Source: an uncultured Oscillospiraceae bacterium (GTDB lineage Bacteria; Bacillota; Clostridia; Oscillospirales; Oscillospiraceae). From it: a DNA stretch of 30,436 nucleotides. A model generated the notes under the pieces. The model saw nothing but the letters and a program-made list of their open reading frames with translations, was not told where the DNA came from and made no database searches. The position numbers and the translations under genes are program-made. Below, piece after piece: positions 15,871-23,349 of the stretch (position 1 is its first letter; each line of letters starts with the position of its first letter). The stretch lies in assembly GCA_934565775.1 (NCBI GenBank), contig CAKTIN010000014.1, positions 1 through 30,436 on the forward strand. The letters are read 5' to 3'.

Positions 15871-16839
15871 TCAGCGGGCGGCGACGACGCAGCGCCAATC
15901 CTCCCGGGCCCGGGTCTCCAGGATCCGCAGCCCCTGGGCCTCCAGAGCGGCGGTGACCTCTGCCAGCCGGGTGTCCAGGATCCCGGAGCACACGGCCACC
16001 GCCCCCGGCCCCATCAGCCGGGGCAGCACCGGCGCCAGGGACAGAATCACATCGGCCACAATGTTCACCAGCACCAGGTCAAAGGGCTCCCGCTCCAGCT
16101 CCGCCATAAGCCCCCGGCTCTGGCTGACGTTGCCGGTGCAGGCCCGGAATCGGGGGGCGGCGAAGCCGTTATACCCCGCGTTCTCCCGGGCAATGTCCTC
16201 CGCCTTGGGGTCAATATCCACCCCCACAGCCTGGGCCGCCCCCAGGCGCAGGGCGGTAATGGACAGAATCCCGCTGCCGGAGCCCAGATCCACCACCCGC
16301 CAGCCGGGCTTCACCCGCTCCTCCATGGCCTCCATGCACATCTGCGTGGAGGGATGCGCCCCGGTGCCGAAGGTCAGGCCCGGGTCCAGGATCACGGGGA
16401 TCCTACCCGAAGCATCCCCGTCCGCCAGCCAATAGGGCAGGACGATCAAGGATTTTCCTACCTCCTGGGGAGGATAGTTCTCCTTCCAGCTGTTTTCCCA
16501 GTCCTGATCCGCCATGGGCGCAGCCGTAAGAGCCAGGGAGCCGAAGTCTACCTGGGGCATCTGCCCGGGGAGCTTCTGAAGCCCCGCCCGCAGGCGGGCA
16601 AGCTTCTTGTCCTGGGTGCCGTCGCACTCCACATACAGCTTGATCTGAGACAGGCCCTGAAGCTTTTGCTCCAGGCCCTCGTCGATATAGTCCCAGTAGG
16701 CCCGGTTATGCTCCAAAAAATCCTCATATTCCGCCTGATCGTCCAGGACGAAGCTGTCAAAGCCCTGGCCGGTGAGCCAGGCCCCCAGGGCCTCGATCCC
16801 TGCCGATGCGGTTTGGATGGTGATCTCCAGATAATCCAT
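15871..16839 (-). CDS. prmA: Ribosomal protein L11 methyltransferase
   Basis: This 322-residue protein has the two-part PrmA layout. An N-terminal substrate-recognition domain begins YLEITIQTASAGIEALGAWL. A SAM domain follows, with motif I VVDLGSGSGILSITALRLGA, AVGVDIDPKAEDIARENAGYN, and the PrmA-specific LVLVNIVADVILSLAPVL. Upstream are LDPGLTFGTGAHPSTQMCMEAM and DWENSWKENYPP, both diagnostic for PrmA. It trimethylates L11 in the cytoplasm. The start ATG at 16839 has GGGAGG upstream, and a good promoter lies 30 bases before it. It is the first gene of a two-gene unit with the DUF4015-like gene. Confidence 0.95.
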   Translation of the reverse strand: MDYLEITIQTASAGIEALGAWLTGQGFDSFVLDDQAEYEDFLEHNRAYWDYIDEGLEQKLQGLSQIKLYVECDGTQDKKLARLRAGLQKLPGQMPQVDFGSLALTAAPMADQDWENSWKENYPPQEVGKSLIVLPYWLADGDASGRIPVILDPGLTFGTGAHPSTQMCMEAMEERVKPGWRVVDLGSGSGILSITALRLGAAQAVGVDIDPKAEDIARENAGYNGFAAPRFRACTGNVSQSRGLMAELEREPFDLVLVNIVADVILSLAPVLPRLMGPGAVAVCSGILDTRLAEVTAALEAQGLRILETRAREDWRCVVAAR

Positions 16840-16867
16840 AATGCGCCTCCCGGAAGTGTTACCCTAT

Positions 16868-16896
16868 ATTTTACAGGATTGCGGGGAAAATAACAA
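16868..16896 (-). promoter_or_regulatory. Promoter of prmA
   Basis: On the minus strand TTGTTA (16896-16891), a 17-base spacer and TAAAAT (16873-16868) precede the prmA start by about 30 bases. Confidence 0.65.
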
Positions 16897-16957
16897 GGTT
16901 TTCCCGGTATTTTTTTGCGGTCTGGAAAAAATCCCTTTCTTTTTGGGGAAAGTGGTG

Positions 16958-16963
16958 TATAAT
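16958..16963 (+). promoter_or_regulatory. -10 element upstream of the M16 operon
   Basis: TATAAT stands 37 bases before the YfmF start codon. No good -35 hexamer lies 16-18 bases upstream (the best is CTTTCT at 16935-16940), so only the -10 box is supported. Confidence 0.4.
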
Positions 16964-17000
16964 AATCCTGCAATTGGGATTTTATGAAAGGAATTTTCCT

Positions 17001-18269
17001 ATGGATCAGACGTTTGAACTGCTGCCCGGGGTGCGCCTTCGGGCAGAGCAGACCACCCGGTTCAAAACCGGCTGCTTCAGCTTTAGTATGCTCCGGCCCC
17101 TGCGCCGGGAAGAGGCGGCGCAGAACGCCCTGCTGGCCAACGTCCTTATGCGCGGTACCCAGGTCCACCCGGATCTGAGAAGCATCTCCCGGATGCTGGA
17201 CAACCTCTATGGGGCCAGCGCCGGTCCTCTGGTGCGGAAAAACGGTGAAATTCAGACCTGCGGCTTCTTTATGAGCTTCATTGAGGACCGCTTCGCTCTG
17301 GAGGGTGGCCCCGTGCTGGAGGCCATGGTCGCCTTCCTGGGGGAGCTGCTGGAAAAGCCCCTGGTGGAAAACGGCGGATTTTTGCCGGATGTGGTCGCCG
17401 GAGAGCAGCAGAATCTTATCAACATGATCGCCTCGGACCTCAACGACAAGCGGACCTACGCCGACCGGCAGCTGCTGAAGCTCATGAGCGCCAAGGACCC
17501 CGGCGGCGTATCCCGGCTGGGCGAGATCGAGGATGTGCAGGCCGCCACGCCCCAGGGGCTGTACCGGCATTTCCGGCACATTTTGGCCCATTCGGAAATG
17601 GAGATCTTCTACTGCGGCTCCGCCGAGCCGGAGCGAGTCGCCGGGCTGTTCCGCCGGGCTCTGGGCTTCCTGCCCCGGCTGGAGCGGGACGCCGTGACCA
17701 TTCGGGGCTTCTGCCCCACCGGGCAGGCACAATATAAAGAGGAGGCCATGGACCTCACCCAGGCGAAGCTGGCCATGGGCTTCACCACAGACTGCACCTG
17801 CCGGGACCCGGAGTATCCCGCTCTGGTGCTGCTGAACGCCATTTTCGGCGGCGGCGTCACCAGCAAGCTCTTCCAGAATGTCCGGGAAAAGCTCTCCCTG
17901 TGCTACTACGCCAGCTCCGTGCTGCTGTCCTCCAAGGGAATCCTCCTGGTGTCCTCCGGGATCGAAACCGACCGCTATGAGCAGGCAAAGGCGGAGATCC
18001 TGCGCCAGCTGGAGGACTGCCGTCAGGGGCGGATCTCTCAGGAGGAGCTCAGCGCCGCCAAAAGCGCTCTGCGCTCCAGCCTACAGGCAGTCCCCGATTC
18101 TCAGGGCCGCATGGAGGACTTTTACCTGTACCGGCGGATGACCGGCTTCCCCATGACCGCCGAGGCGTATTTGCAGGCCCTGGAGGCCGTCTCCGCCGGC
18201 CAGGTCGTCCAGGCCGCGCAGCGGGTCCGGCTGGATTCAATCTTCTTCTTAAAGGGGGTGCAGGCATGA
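17001..18269 (+). CDS. yfmF: YfmF-like M16-fold protein (non-catalytic partner)
   Basis: This 422-residue protein has the two-domain M16 metallopeptidase fold but no HxxEH zinc motif. The corresponding helix reads ALLANVLMRGT. C-terminal family features are present: LAMGFTTDC and ALVLLNAIFGGGVTSKLFQNVREKLSLCYY with the R/Y motif of M16 proteins. This is the pattern of YfmF-type proteins, which pair with an active YfmH subunit. NCBI-style annotation links the pair to 5-aminopentanol modification of EF-P. The start is the ATG at 17001 with AAAGGA upstream; the frame extends 27 bases further without a ribosome binding site. It overlaps the next gene by ATGA. Confidence 0.85.
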   Translation: MDQTFELLPGVRLRAEQTTRFKTGCFSFSMLRPLRREEAAQNALLANVLMRGTQVHPDLRSISRMLDNLYGASAGPLVRKNGEIQTCGFFMSFIEDRFALEGGPVLEAMVAFLGELLEKPLVENGGFLPDVVAGEQQNLINMIASDLNDKRTYADRQLLKLMSAKDPGGVSRLGEIEDVQAATPQGLYRHFRHILAHSEMEIFYCGSAEPERVAGLFRRALGFLPRLERDAVTIRGFCPTGQAQYKEEAMDLTQAKLAMGFTTDCTCRDPEYPALVLLNAIFGGGVTSKLFQNVREKLSLCYYASSVLLSSKGILLVSSGIETDRYEQAKAEILRQLEDCRQGRISQEELSAAKSALRSSLQAVPDSQGRMEDFYLYRRMTGFPMTAEAYLQALEAVSAGQVVQAAQRVRLDSIFFLKGVQA

Positions 18270-19576
18270 CCTTAAGGGACTATCCCAAGCTAGATGAGCG
18301 GGTCTATTCCTCCGTTCTGCCCAACGGCTTGCAGCTGTTTGTCGTGCCGAAGCCGGGATTTTCTAAGAAAAGCGCCTATTTTGTCACGCATTTTGGCTCG
18401 ATCGACACCAAATTTACGCTGAACGGGACGACCCATGAGACCCCCGCCGGTGTGGCCCACTACCTGGAGCACAAGATGTTCGACCTGCCCGGGCGGGACG
18501 TCATGGCGGAGTTCTCCGCCCTGGGTGCAAACCCAAACGCCTTCACCGGCTACAACCTCACCGCCTACTATTTCAGCTGCACGGAGCACTTCCAGGCCTG
18601 TCTGGAGCTGCTGCTGACCTATGTCTCCACTCCCTATTTCACCCAGGAGAGCGTGGACAAGGAGCGGGGCATCATCTGTCAGGAGATTCTTATGTACGAG
18701 GACAGCCCGGACAGCAAGGGCTATGAGGACCTGTTCCAGGCCATGCTCCGCACCCACCCCGGCCGGGTGCCCATTGCCGGGACCGTGGAGAGCGTGCAGG
18801 ATATTACGCCGGAGATTTTGCAGCTGTGCTACGACGCCTTCTATACGCCCTCCAACATGGCTCTATGCGTAGTGGGGGATGTAGACCCGGAGACGGTAGA
18901 GCAGACGGCGCTGCGTCTCCTGCCTCCGGAGAAGAAAGCGCCCGCCCTGCGGGATTACGGCCCCGGAGAGGAGCTGGAGGACGGGGCGCGGCTGGTCAGC
19001 CGGGAGATGGATGTGGCCATGCCCTCCTTCCTGCTGGGAGTCAAGTGTCCCTGGCCCGGAGACGGTCCCGCCCTGGTCCGGGAGCGGATCATCGGGGACC
19101 TGGCCGGGGAGGCCCTGCTGGGAGAGTCCTCCGCCCTTTACCTGCGGCTGTATGACCAGGGGCTGATCGACGGCTCCTTCGGCGGCGGCTTTGAGGACCT
19201 GCCGGAAGCGGCCATGTTTACCTGTGGCGGAGACTCCAAGGACCCGGAGGCCGTCCGGGCGGCCATTTTTGCCGAAGCGGAGCGGATCGGCCGGGAGGGC
19301 ATCTCCGAGGAGGAATTCCAGAGCCTGAAGCGCTCTGCCCTGGGCCGGCGGGTCCGGTCCCTGGACAGCTTTGACGGGCTGTGCTTCCGCCTGTGCGAGA
19401 GCCACTTTGACGGCGCCGATTACCTGGACTTCCAGGCTGCCTATGAATCCGTTCGCCGGGAGGACGTGCAGGCCTTCATTCGGGAAAAGCTTCTGCCTCA
19501 GCGGTGCAGCACGGCGATCGTCTGGCCCCGGGGCGGAGAGGAACAAACTTCTCAAGCAGAAAGGAGCGCAACATGA
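18266..19576 (+). CDS. yfmH: YfmH-like M16 zinc peptidase
   Basis: This 436-residue protein has the intact inverted zinc motif H-x-x-E-H (AHYLEHKMF, near residues 67-75), and the third ligand Glu is in ERGIICQEILMYED, about 75 residues later. The C-terminal M16 domain contains EALLGESSALYLRLYDQGL. It is the catalytic partner of the preceding YfmF-like protein; the two probably form a cytoplasmic heterodimer that trims or matures a peptide substrate. The start ATG at 18266 overlaps the previous stop, and its own stop overlaps the ATG of the small downstream gene. Family assignment is firm; the substrate is inferred only from annotation of homologues. Confidence 0.9.
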   Translation: MTLRDYPKLDERVYSSVLPNGLQLFVVPKPGFSKKSAYFVTHFGSIDTKFTLNGTTHETPAGVAHYLEHKMFDLPGRDVMAEFSALGANPNAFTGYNLTAYYFSCTEHFQACLELLLTYVSTPYFTQESVDKERGIICQEILMYEDSPDSKGYEDLFQAMLRTHPGRVPIAGTVESVQDITPEILQLCYDAFYTPSNMALCVVGDVDPETVEQTALRLLPPEKKAPALRDYGPGEELEDGARLVSREMDVAMPSFLLGVKCPWPGDGPALVRERIIGDLAGEALLGESSALYLRLYDQGLIDGSFGGGFEDLPEAAMFTCGGDSKDPEAVRAAIFAEAERIGREGISEEEFQSLKRSALGRRVRSLDSFDGLCFRLCESHFDGADYLDFQAAYESVRREDVQAFIREKLLPQRCSTAIVWPRGGEEQTSQAERSAT

Positions 19577-19890
19577 TCGATTTTGATACCATCAAGGCAA
19601 AAACCATCGAAACGGCGGAAACCGCCGCAGCAGCGGCCAAGCGTCTGGCCGGGTCGGTAAAGACCGGGCTGGACGTATGCGCGGAGGAAGAGCGGCTGAA
19701 GGGCGTCTACCAGACCATCGGCAAGCAGCGCTTTGCCGCCTGGCAGTCCGGTATGGCGGTGGATCCCCAGGCGGAGGCCGACCTGTTCCGGCAGGCGGCT
19801 CAGTGCCAGCGCAGAATTGCAGAGCTCAAGGAGCAGGACCGGGTATCGACCGCCTCCCCCCAGGAGGACTATGAAACCGTTCAGGATTGA
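19573..19890 (+). CDS. Small helical protein of unknown function, third gene of the M16 operon
   Basis: This 105-residue soluble, almost entirely helical protein is rich in Ala, Glu and Lys in the first 30 residues (IKAKTIETAETAAAAAKRLA) and near the end (QRRIAELKEQDRV). It probably forms a coiled coil. No signal peptide or catalytic motif is visible. The start ATG at 19573 overlaps the YfmH stop (ATGA) and has AAAGGAG upstream, so it is clearly translated with the pair. The frame is open further upstream but inside yfmH. I do not recognise the family; similar small proteins of the type 'serine proteinase/zinc-ribbon-less YtxH-like' are possible but unsupported. Confidence 0.7.
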   Translation: MIDFDTIKAKTIETAETAAAAAKRLAGSVKTGLDVCAEEERLKGVYQTIGKQRFAAWQSGMAVDPQAEADLFRQAAQCQRRIAELKEQDRVSTASPQEDYETVQD

Positions 19891-19895
19891 ATGTC

Positions 19896-19930
19896 CCATC
19901 CCCCGGAGCGGTCTCTGCCCCGGGGGATGG
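19896..19930 (+). terminator. GC-rich hairpin after the M16 operon
   Basis: An 11-bp perfect stem (19896-19906 with 19920-19930, loop 13) starts five bases after the stop codon. No T run follows, so termination would be inefficient or depend on other factors. Confidence 0.4.
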
Positions 19931-19970
19931 CTGTCCGCGCAAGAGTATCCCGCAAACCGCAAAATTTTGC

Positions 19971-19999
19971 TTGCTATTTGCCGCAGTTTGTATTAAACT
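19971..19999 (+). promoter_or_regulatory. Promoter of tRNA-Leu
   Basis: TTGCTA (19971-19976), a 17-base spacer and TAAACT (19994-19999) end 12 bases before the mature tRNA, which gives a very short leader. Confidence 0.55.
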
Positions 20000-20011
20000 A
20001 TAGAGGTAAAT

Positions 20012-20099
20012 GCCGGTGTGTTGGAATTGGCAGACGAGGCGGACTCAAAATCCGTTGGGCTAATCACCCGTGCGGGTTCGACCCCCGCCACCGGCACCA
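20012..20099 (+). tRNA. tRNA-Leu (anticodon CAA)
   Basis: This is a class II tRNA with encoded CCA. The acceptor stem is GCCGGTG (20012-20018) with CACCGGC (20089-20095), discriminator A, then CCA. The D-arm contains the TTGGAATTGGCAGA stretch usual for leucine tRNAs. The anticodon loop is CTCAAAA with anticodon CAA. The long variable arm is TGGGCTAATCACCCGT, and the T-arm is GCGGG-TTCGACC-CCCGC. It decodes UUG. tRNA-Leu 3' ends are common integration targets for mobile elements, and the sequence changes to an AT-rich defence island directly downstream. Confidence 0.96.
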
Positions 20100-20100
20100 C

Positions 20101-20149
20101 AAAGGTACGGTAGCAATGATACAAATTGCTACCGTACCTTTTAATTTTT
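20101..20149 (+). terminator. Strong terminator of tRNA-Leu
   Basis: A perfect 17-bp stem (20101-20117 with 20125-20141, loop GATACAA) is followed by TTAATTTTT, directly after the CCA end. Its 3' arm and tail include the 15-base motif that recurs at 20284-20298 and, inverted, at 20322-20336. Confidence 0.85.
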
Positions 20150-20336
20150 CCTATTGAAAATCCCTTGATATAAAGCCAAAAGCGAGGTTAGTAGGTTCAA
20201 ATGTGAACCTGCCGACCTCGTTTTTTTCGTTTATGGAGTTTCTGGCAAACGCTACCTCAGGAAAAGTGAACCCACTCTGCCGAACCTTTTAATTTTTCAT
20301 AGAATAATTAAAAGGTTCGAGGAAAAATTAAAAGGT
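20136..20336. repeat. Direct and inverted copies of a 15-base motif next to tRNA-Leu
   Basis: ACCTTTTAATTTTTC occurs at 20136-20150 and again at 20284-20298 in the same orientation; its exact reverse complement is at 20322-20336. A partial inverted copy (AATTAAAAGGTTCG, 20306-20319) pairs perfectly over 14 bases with 20281-20294. The layout looks like recombination core or arm sites, or relics of integration into the tRNA terminator. The integrase and the far attachment site are not in the window, so this is an inference. Confidence 0.5.
20183..20227 (+). terminator. Hairpin with T7 tail in the island leader
   Basis: A 17-pair stem (20183-20199 with 20204-20220, two G-T pairs and one mismatch, loop AATG) is followed directly by seven T. 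There is no gene between it and the tRNA terminator, so either it ends a short non-coding transcript or it backs up the tRNA terminator. Confidence 0.65.
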
Positions 20337-20640
20337 TATAGAGATAGTATCCTACACACATAATCCATGTGGAGACAGTAGTATTGATGACGAGAACCGG
20401 CGCTGAAAAGGGCTGAAAGTGTACAGAATAAAGGGATTCCGAGGTTTGCCCTCAAAAACCGGAGGCAACTCGGAATCCCTTTCATACTTTTTCATCGTCT
20501 AACCTGCACACCGAAAAAGCCGAATTACGAGACTACGGGTTAGATAATTGCGTGGCGAGGCTAAAGGTTAGATATAAAAGAGGATAACAACAAATTATAA
20601 TAAACAGCATATAACGATAAAATTTCACAAGAAACGTATT
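20228..20640. other. Gene-free stretch at the island boundary
   Basis: About 410 bases hold no credible coding region on either strand. The stretch contains the inverted 15-base motifs (20281-20336) and a long hairpin at 20430-20482. It also contains GGTTAGATA at 20538-20546 and 20566-20574, with TCTAACC in the opposite direction at 20498-20504 and a further GGTTAGATT at 20682-20690 near the start of the first island gene. The spaced motifs look like protein-binding sites. A small untranslated RNA is also possible. I do not recognise any known RNA family here. Confidence 0.5.
20430..20482. ncRNA. Long hairpin, possible small RNA or terminator
   Basis: A perfect 14-bp outer stem (20430-20443 with 20469-20482) encloses an inner imperfect stem (TTGCCCTC with GAGGCAA, one bulge). 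On the plus strand it is followed by CATACTTTTTCATC. It could be the terminator of a short transcript from the island edge or a structured DNA/RNA element. No gene lies directly upstream to need a terminator. Confidence 0.35.
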
Positions 20641-20667
20641 GAAAATCGCACCAAATCGTGCTATACT
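20639..20667 (+). promoter_or_regulatory. Promoter of the defence island operon
   Basis: TTGAAA (20639-20644), a 17-base spacer and TATACT (20662-20667) precede the first island gene by 45 bases. AATCGCA (20644-20650) and TGCGATT (20690-20696) form an inverted repeat around the -10 box and presumed start point. GCAC/GTGC (20648-20651, 20658-20661) forms a smaller one in the spacer. These are plausible operator halves for the HTH protein encoded immediately downstream. Confidence 0.65.
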
Positions 20668-20711
20668 AAAATGGTTATATGGGTTAGATTGCGATTAAGG
20701 AGGTTGCCCCC

Positions 20712-20906
20712 ATGGCCGAACTAACAAACGATAAGTGGATTAATATTGAAGAAGCTGCCGAATACCTTGGAGTTAAACCTGCTACCATCCGTGACTGGAT
20801 TCGCAAAGGAAAAGATATTCCTGCGAAAAAGATCGGTAAGCAATGGAAATTCAAATGCTCTGAACTTGATGAGTGGGTAAAAAGCGGCAAGAGCGCAATA
20901 GAGTAA
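20712..20906 (+). CDS. Small HTH DNA-binding protein (excisionase/MerR-like)
   Basis: This 64-residue protein consists almost wholly of an HTH_17-type winged helix: NIEEAAEYLGVKPATIRDWI, then the wing IPAKKIGKQWKFKCSELDEWV. The start ATG at 20712 has AAGGAGG eight bases upstream. It is the first gene after the island promoter and 17 bases before the first methyltransferase. Such proteins are annotated as excisionases, but no integrase is adjacent. In restriction-modification and other defence operons a protein of this kind at the head is better read as a transcriptional regulator, comparable in role to controller proteins. Control of the operon from the inverted repeats around its promoter is an inference. 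Confidence 0.85.
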   Translation: MAELTNDKWINIEEAAEYLGVKPATIRDWIRKGKDIPAKKIGKQWKFKCSELDEWVKSGKSAIE

Positions 20907-20923
20907 ATGAAGGCGATAGGATA

Positions 20924-22162
20924 ATGAAGTATCAGTATAAACGAATGGATGGCGTCTTACAAAGAATAATAACCTTTGAGAATGGCAGTACATATTCGTC
21001 CGAAATAAAATTAGATAATGCACCGGGGGTTGATAGAACATCTGATGAAAGTGCTTTCGATCAATATTGGCTCAGGAGCAAAGTGACTCCGGGTACTTCA
21101 TTCGACAGAGGAGATATTAGGGTCGTTGATCTGTTCTGTGGTTGTGGTGGATTGACGCTCGGTATCGCTGAAGCTTGTCGAGCGTTAGAGTATAATTTCG
21201 TATCTGTTCTTGCTGCGGATATGGCACCGGCAGCTTTGGAGCTGTATCGAAAGAATTTCAAGCCTGCGGTAGTAATTTCTGATCCAATAGAACAGTACAT
21301 TGATTCAGAACTTGGAGATCCATTATCTGAGAAAGAAAAACGGTTCTGTGAATTAACAGGCGCAATCGATATTCTTATTGGAGGTCCGCCGTGTCAGGGT
21401 AACTCTGATTTGAACAATCACACAAGAAGAAGTGACCCGCGAAATTTGCTCTATCTTCGTATGATTAGGTGTGTGGAAATAACAAGGCCGAGATTCCTTA
21501 TTATTGAAAATGTTCCTGGCGTCCAGCACGATACGCATAATGTTGTCGATATCGCAAAAGCAGAACTGATAAAGCTCGGCTATAGTGTTGATTCCAGCGT
21601 GATTAACATGTCAGATATAGGAGTTCCGCAAAAAAGGAAACGTTTCTTTCTAGTAGCCTCAAGAGAAAAGAATGTCAGTATCCCAAGGGCTACTGAACTT
21701 CACAAGACGGCGGAAAAAACGGTTCAATGGGCCATTGAAGACCTACTGGACATCCAAAACGATACAGTATTTGATACTCCTGCGAACTCGTCCGCTACTA
21801 ACAAGAAACGAATCGACTATCTTTTTGATAATGATCTGTATGACTTGCCAAACAGCGAGAGGCCTGACTGCCATCGTCTCAAAAAGCATAGCTATACATC
21901 TGTATATGGAAGAATGTTTTGGGATATGCCTTCGCCCACTATTACCGGCGGATTTGGCTCAAATGGGCAGGGACGTTTTGTGCATCCTAAATGTCGCAGG
22001 ACACTAACGCCACATGAAGCAGCAAGAATACAGTTTTTCCCTGATTATTTCAATTTTGAAGGGGTGAAACGTAGAGAATTGCAGCAAATAATCGGGAATG
22101 CGGTTCCTTCAAAAGCCAGTTATGTCTTGGGAATCGAGTTTCTTGGAGAAGCAGAGGGTTGA
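20924..22162 (+). CDS. DNA cytosine-C5 methyltransferase 1
   Basis: This 412-residue enzyme transfers a methyl group from SAM to C5 of cytosine in a specific DNA site. Motifs in order are: I VVDLFCGCGGLTLG (about 67-80); IV IGGPPCQGNSD with catalytic Cys 157; VI IIENVPGV (193-200); VIII GVPQKRKRFFLVA; a target-recognition region of moderate length; IX TPHEAARIQFFPDYF; and X IGNAVPSKAS. An N-terminal ~65 residues precede motif I. The start is the ATG at 20924, just after the HTH gene; a GTG start further upstream would overlap that gene and lacks support. It is followed after five bases by a second, unrelated-looking C5 methyltransferase. One enzyme per strand of an asymmetric site, as in LlaJI and BsuMI, is the likely arrangement. 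The recognised sequence cannot be read from the gene. Confidence 0.93.
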   Translation: MKYQYKRMDGVLQRIITFENGSTYSSEIKLDNAPGVDRTSDESAFDQYWLRSKVTPGTSFDRGDIRVVDLFCGCGGLTLGIAEACRALEYNFVSVLAADMAPAALELYRKNFKPAVVISDPIEQYIDSELGDPLSEKEKRFCELTGAIDILIGGPPCQGNSDLNNHTRRSDPRNLLYLRMIRCVEITRPRFLIIENVPGVQHDTHNVVDIAKAELIKLGYSVDSSVINMSDIGVPQKRKRFFLVASREKNVSIPRATELHKTAEKTVQWAIEDLLDIQNDTVFDTPANSSATNKKRIDYLFDNDLYDLPNSERPDCHRLKKHSYTSVYGRMFWDMPSPTITGGFGSNGQGRFVHPKCRRTLTPHEAARIQFFPDYFNFEGVKRRELQQIIGNAVPSKASYVLGIEFLGEAEG

Positions 22163-22167
22163 TTGTA

Positions 22168-23349
22168 ATGAGTAAAGAATTGTCAATAGCCGCTTTCTTC
22201 GCTGGAATCGGTGGCATTGAAGAAGGATTTCATTCAGAAGAATGTAAGACGGTGTTCTTTTGCGAAAAAGATGAACGTGCAAAAGCAGTGCTCTCTTATC
22301 ATTATCCTGATGTGCCAATTGCTGATGATATTACTACAGTAACCTCAATTCCAAAGGTTGACATCGTTACTGCTGGTTTTCCGTGCCAAGATTTGAGTCA
22401 AGCGGGGTTAAAAAGAGGCATTGATGGAAATCAATCAAGCCTTGTTCAACATCTATTTAGAATCCTTAATTCTCTTGAGGACTCTAATTTACCAGAATGG
22501 CTCATTATTGAGAATGTGTCATATATGATCAACCTGGATTCCGGCAATGCAATAAAATATCTAATCTCGGAAATTGAAAAACTGGGGTATTCATGGGGAT
22601 ATCGTGTTGTCGACGCGCGTTCGTTTGGGGTGCCGCAAAGGAGGCTGCGACTCCTTTTAGTTGCTTCAAGGAATCACAATGTTTGCGATGTGCTTTTTTC
22701 ACAGGATGTGAAAACGCCACCTGTGAATGACACTATTGGCGAAATAAATGAAAACCTCTTGTATGGGTTTTATTGGACGGAGGGAAAACGCGGACTTGGG
22801 TGGACAGTTGATGCGGTTCCCACTCTTAAAATCGGGTCTAAGATTGGAATTCCTTCTCCTCCGGCGATTTGGATTCCGAAGGAAAACTTCTTCGGTACAC
22901 CCGAGATTAGGGATGCTGAAAGATTACAAGGATTCACTTCCGATTGGACTCTCCCCGCAATGGATCTGCCAAAGCCCAAACGCGGAGATCGTTGGCATTT
23001 GGTTGGAAATGCCGTTTGTGTAGATATGTCCCGGTGGTTGGCGCATTCCTTAATCAATCCAGGATCATTTGATGATAGGCTTGCTAAAAAAATAAACCGA
23101 AAAAAGTGGCCCAAAGCAGCGTTCGGCTATAATGGGCAGGTGTTTGAAGTGAATGTAGGTACTTGGCCTGTGGATAACAGGCCTCCGCATCTGGAAGAGT
23201 ATCTGGAATATCCATTAAAACCGCTTACGGAAAAAGGTCTTAGAGGATTTTACTCAAGAGCTGTTTCTTCTGAATTGATAAATTATCCGTCACGGTTTAT
23301 TAAATCTATGGAAATTTTTCTTAAGAACAAGGAGGAAGGCATTATATGA
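22168..23349 (+). CDS. DNA cytosine-C5 methyltransferase 2
   Basis: This is a 393-residue C5 methyltransferase. Motif I is AAFFAGIGGIEEGF (8-21), motif IV AGFPCQDLSQAG with catalytic Cys 73, motif VI IIENVSYM (113-120) and motif VIII GVPQRRLRLLLVAS. Motif IX is RLQGFTSDWTLP and motif X VGNAVCVDMSRWL. About 100 residues follow motif X, more than usual. It has a shorter N-terminus than its neighbour and is clearly a separate lineage, not a tandem duplicate. The start is the ATG at 22168, with GAGGG about ten bases upstream; a TTG at 22159 overlapping the previous stop is less likely. Its end overlaps the McrB-like gene by four bases, so modification and restriction genes are translationally linked. 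Confidence 0.93.
   Translation: MSKELSIAAFFAGIGGIEEGFHSEECKTVFFCEKDERAKAVLSYHYPDVPIADDITTVTSIPKVDIVTAGFPCQDLSQAGLKRGIDGNQSSLVQHLFRILNSLEDSNLPEWLIIENVSYMINLDSGNAIKYLISEIEKLGYSWGYRVVDARSFGVPQRRLRLLLVASRNHNVCDVLFSQDVKTPPVNDTIGEINENLLYGFYWTEGKRGLGWTVDAVPTLKIGSKIGIPSPPAIWIPKENFFGTPEIRDAERLQGFTSDWTLPAMDLPKPKRGDRWHLVGNAVCVDMSRWLAHSLINPGSFDDRLAKKINRKKWPKAAFGYNGQVFEVNVGTWPVDNRPPHLEEYLEYPLKPLTEKGLRGFYSRAVSSELINYPSRFIKSMEIFLKNKEEGII

Noticed and set aside
20160..20700. CRISPR array, retron or diversity-generating element in the gene-free stretch
   Set aside because: The repeats are few, irregularly spaced and partly inverted, there is no repeat-spacer periodicity, and no reverse transcriptase or cas gene is nearby.
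20712..20906. The small HTH protein as a phage-type excisionase
   Set aside because: The fold is shared with excisionases, but no integrase is in the window and the gene heads a restriction operon. A regulator is more likely, although an excisionase role cannot be excluded.
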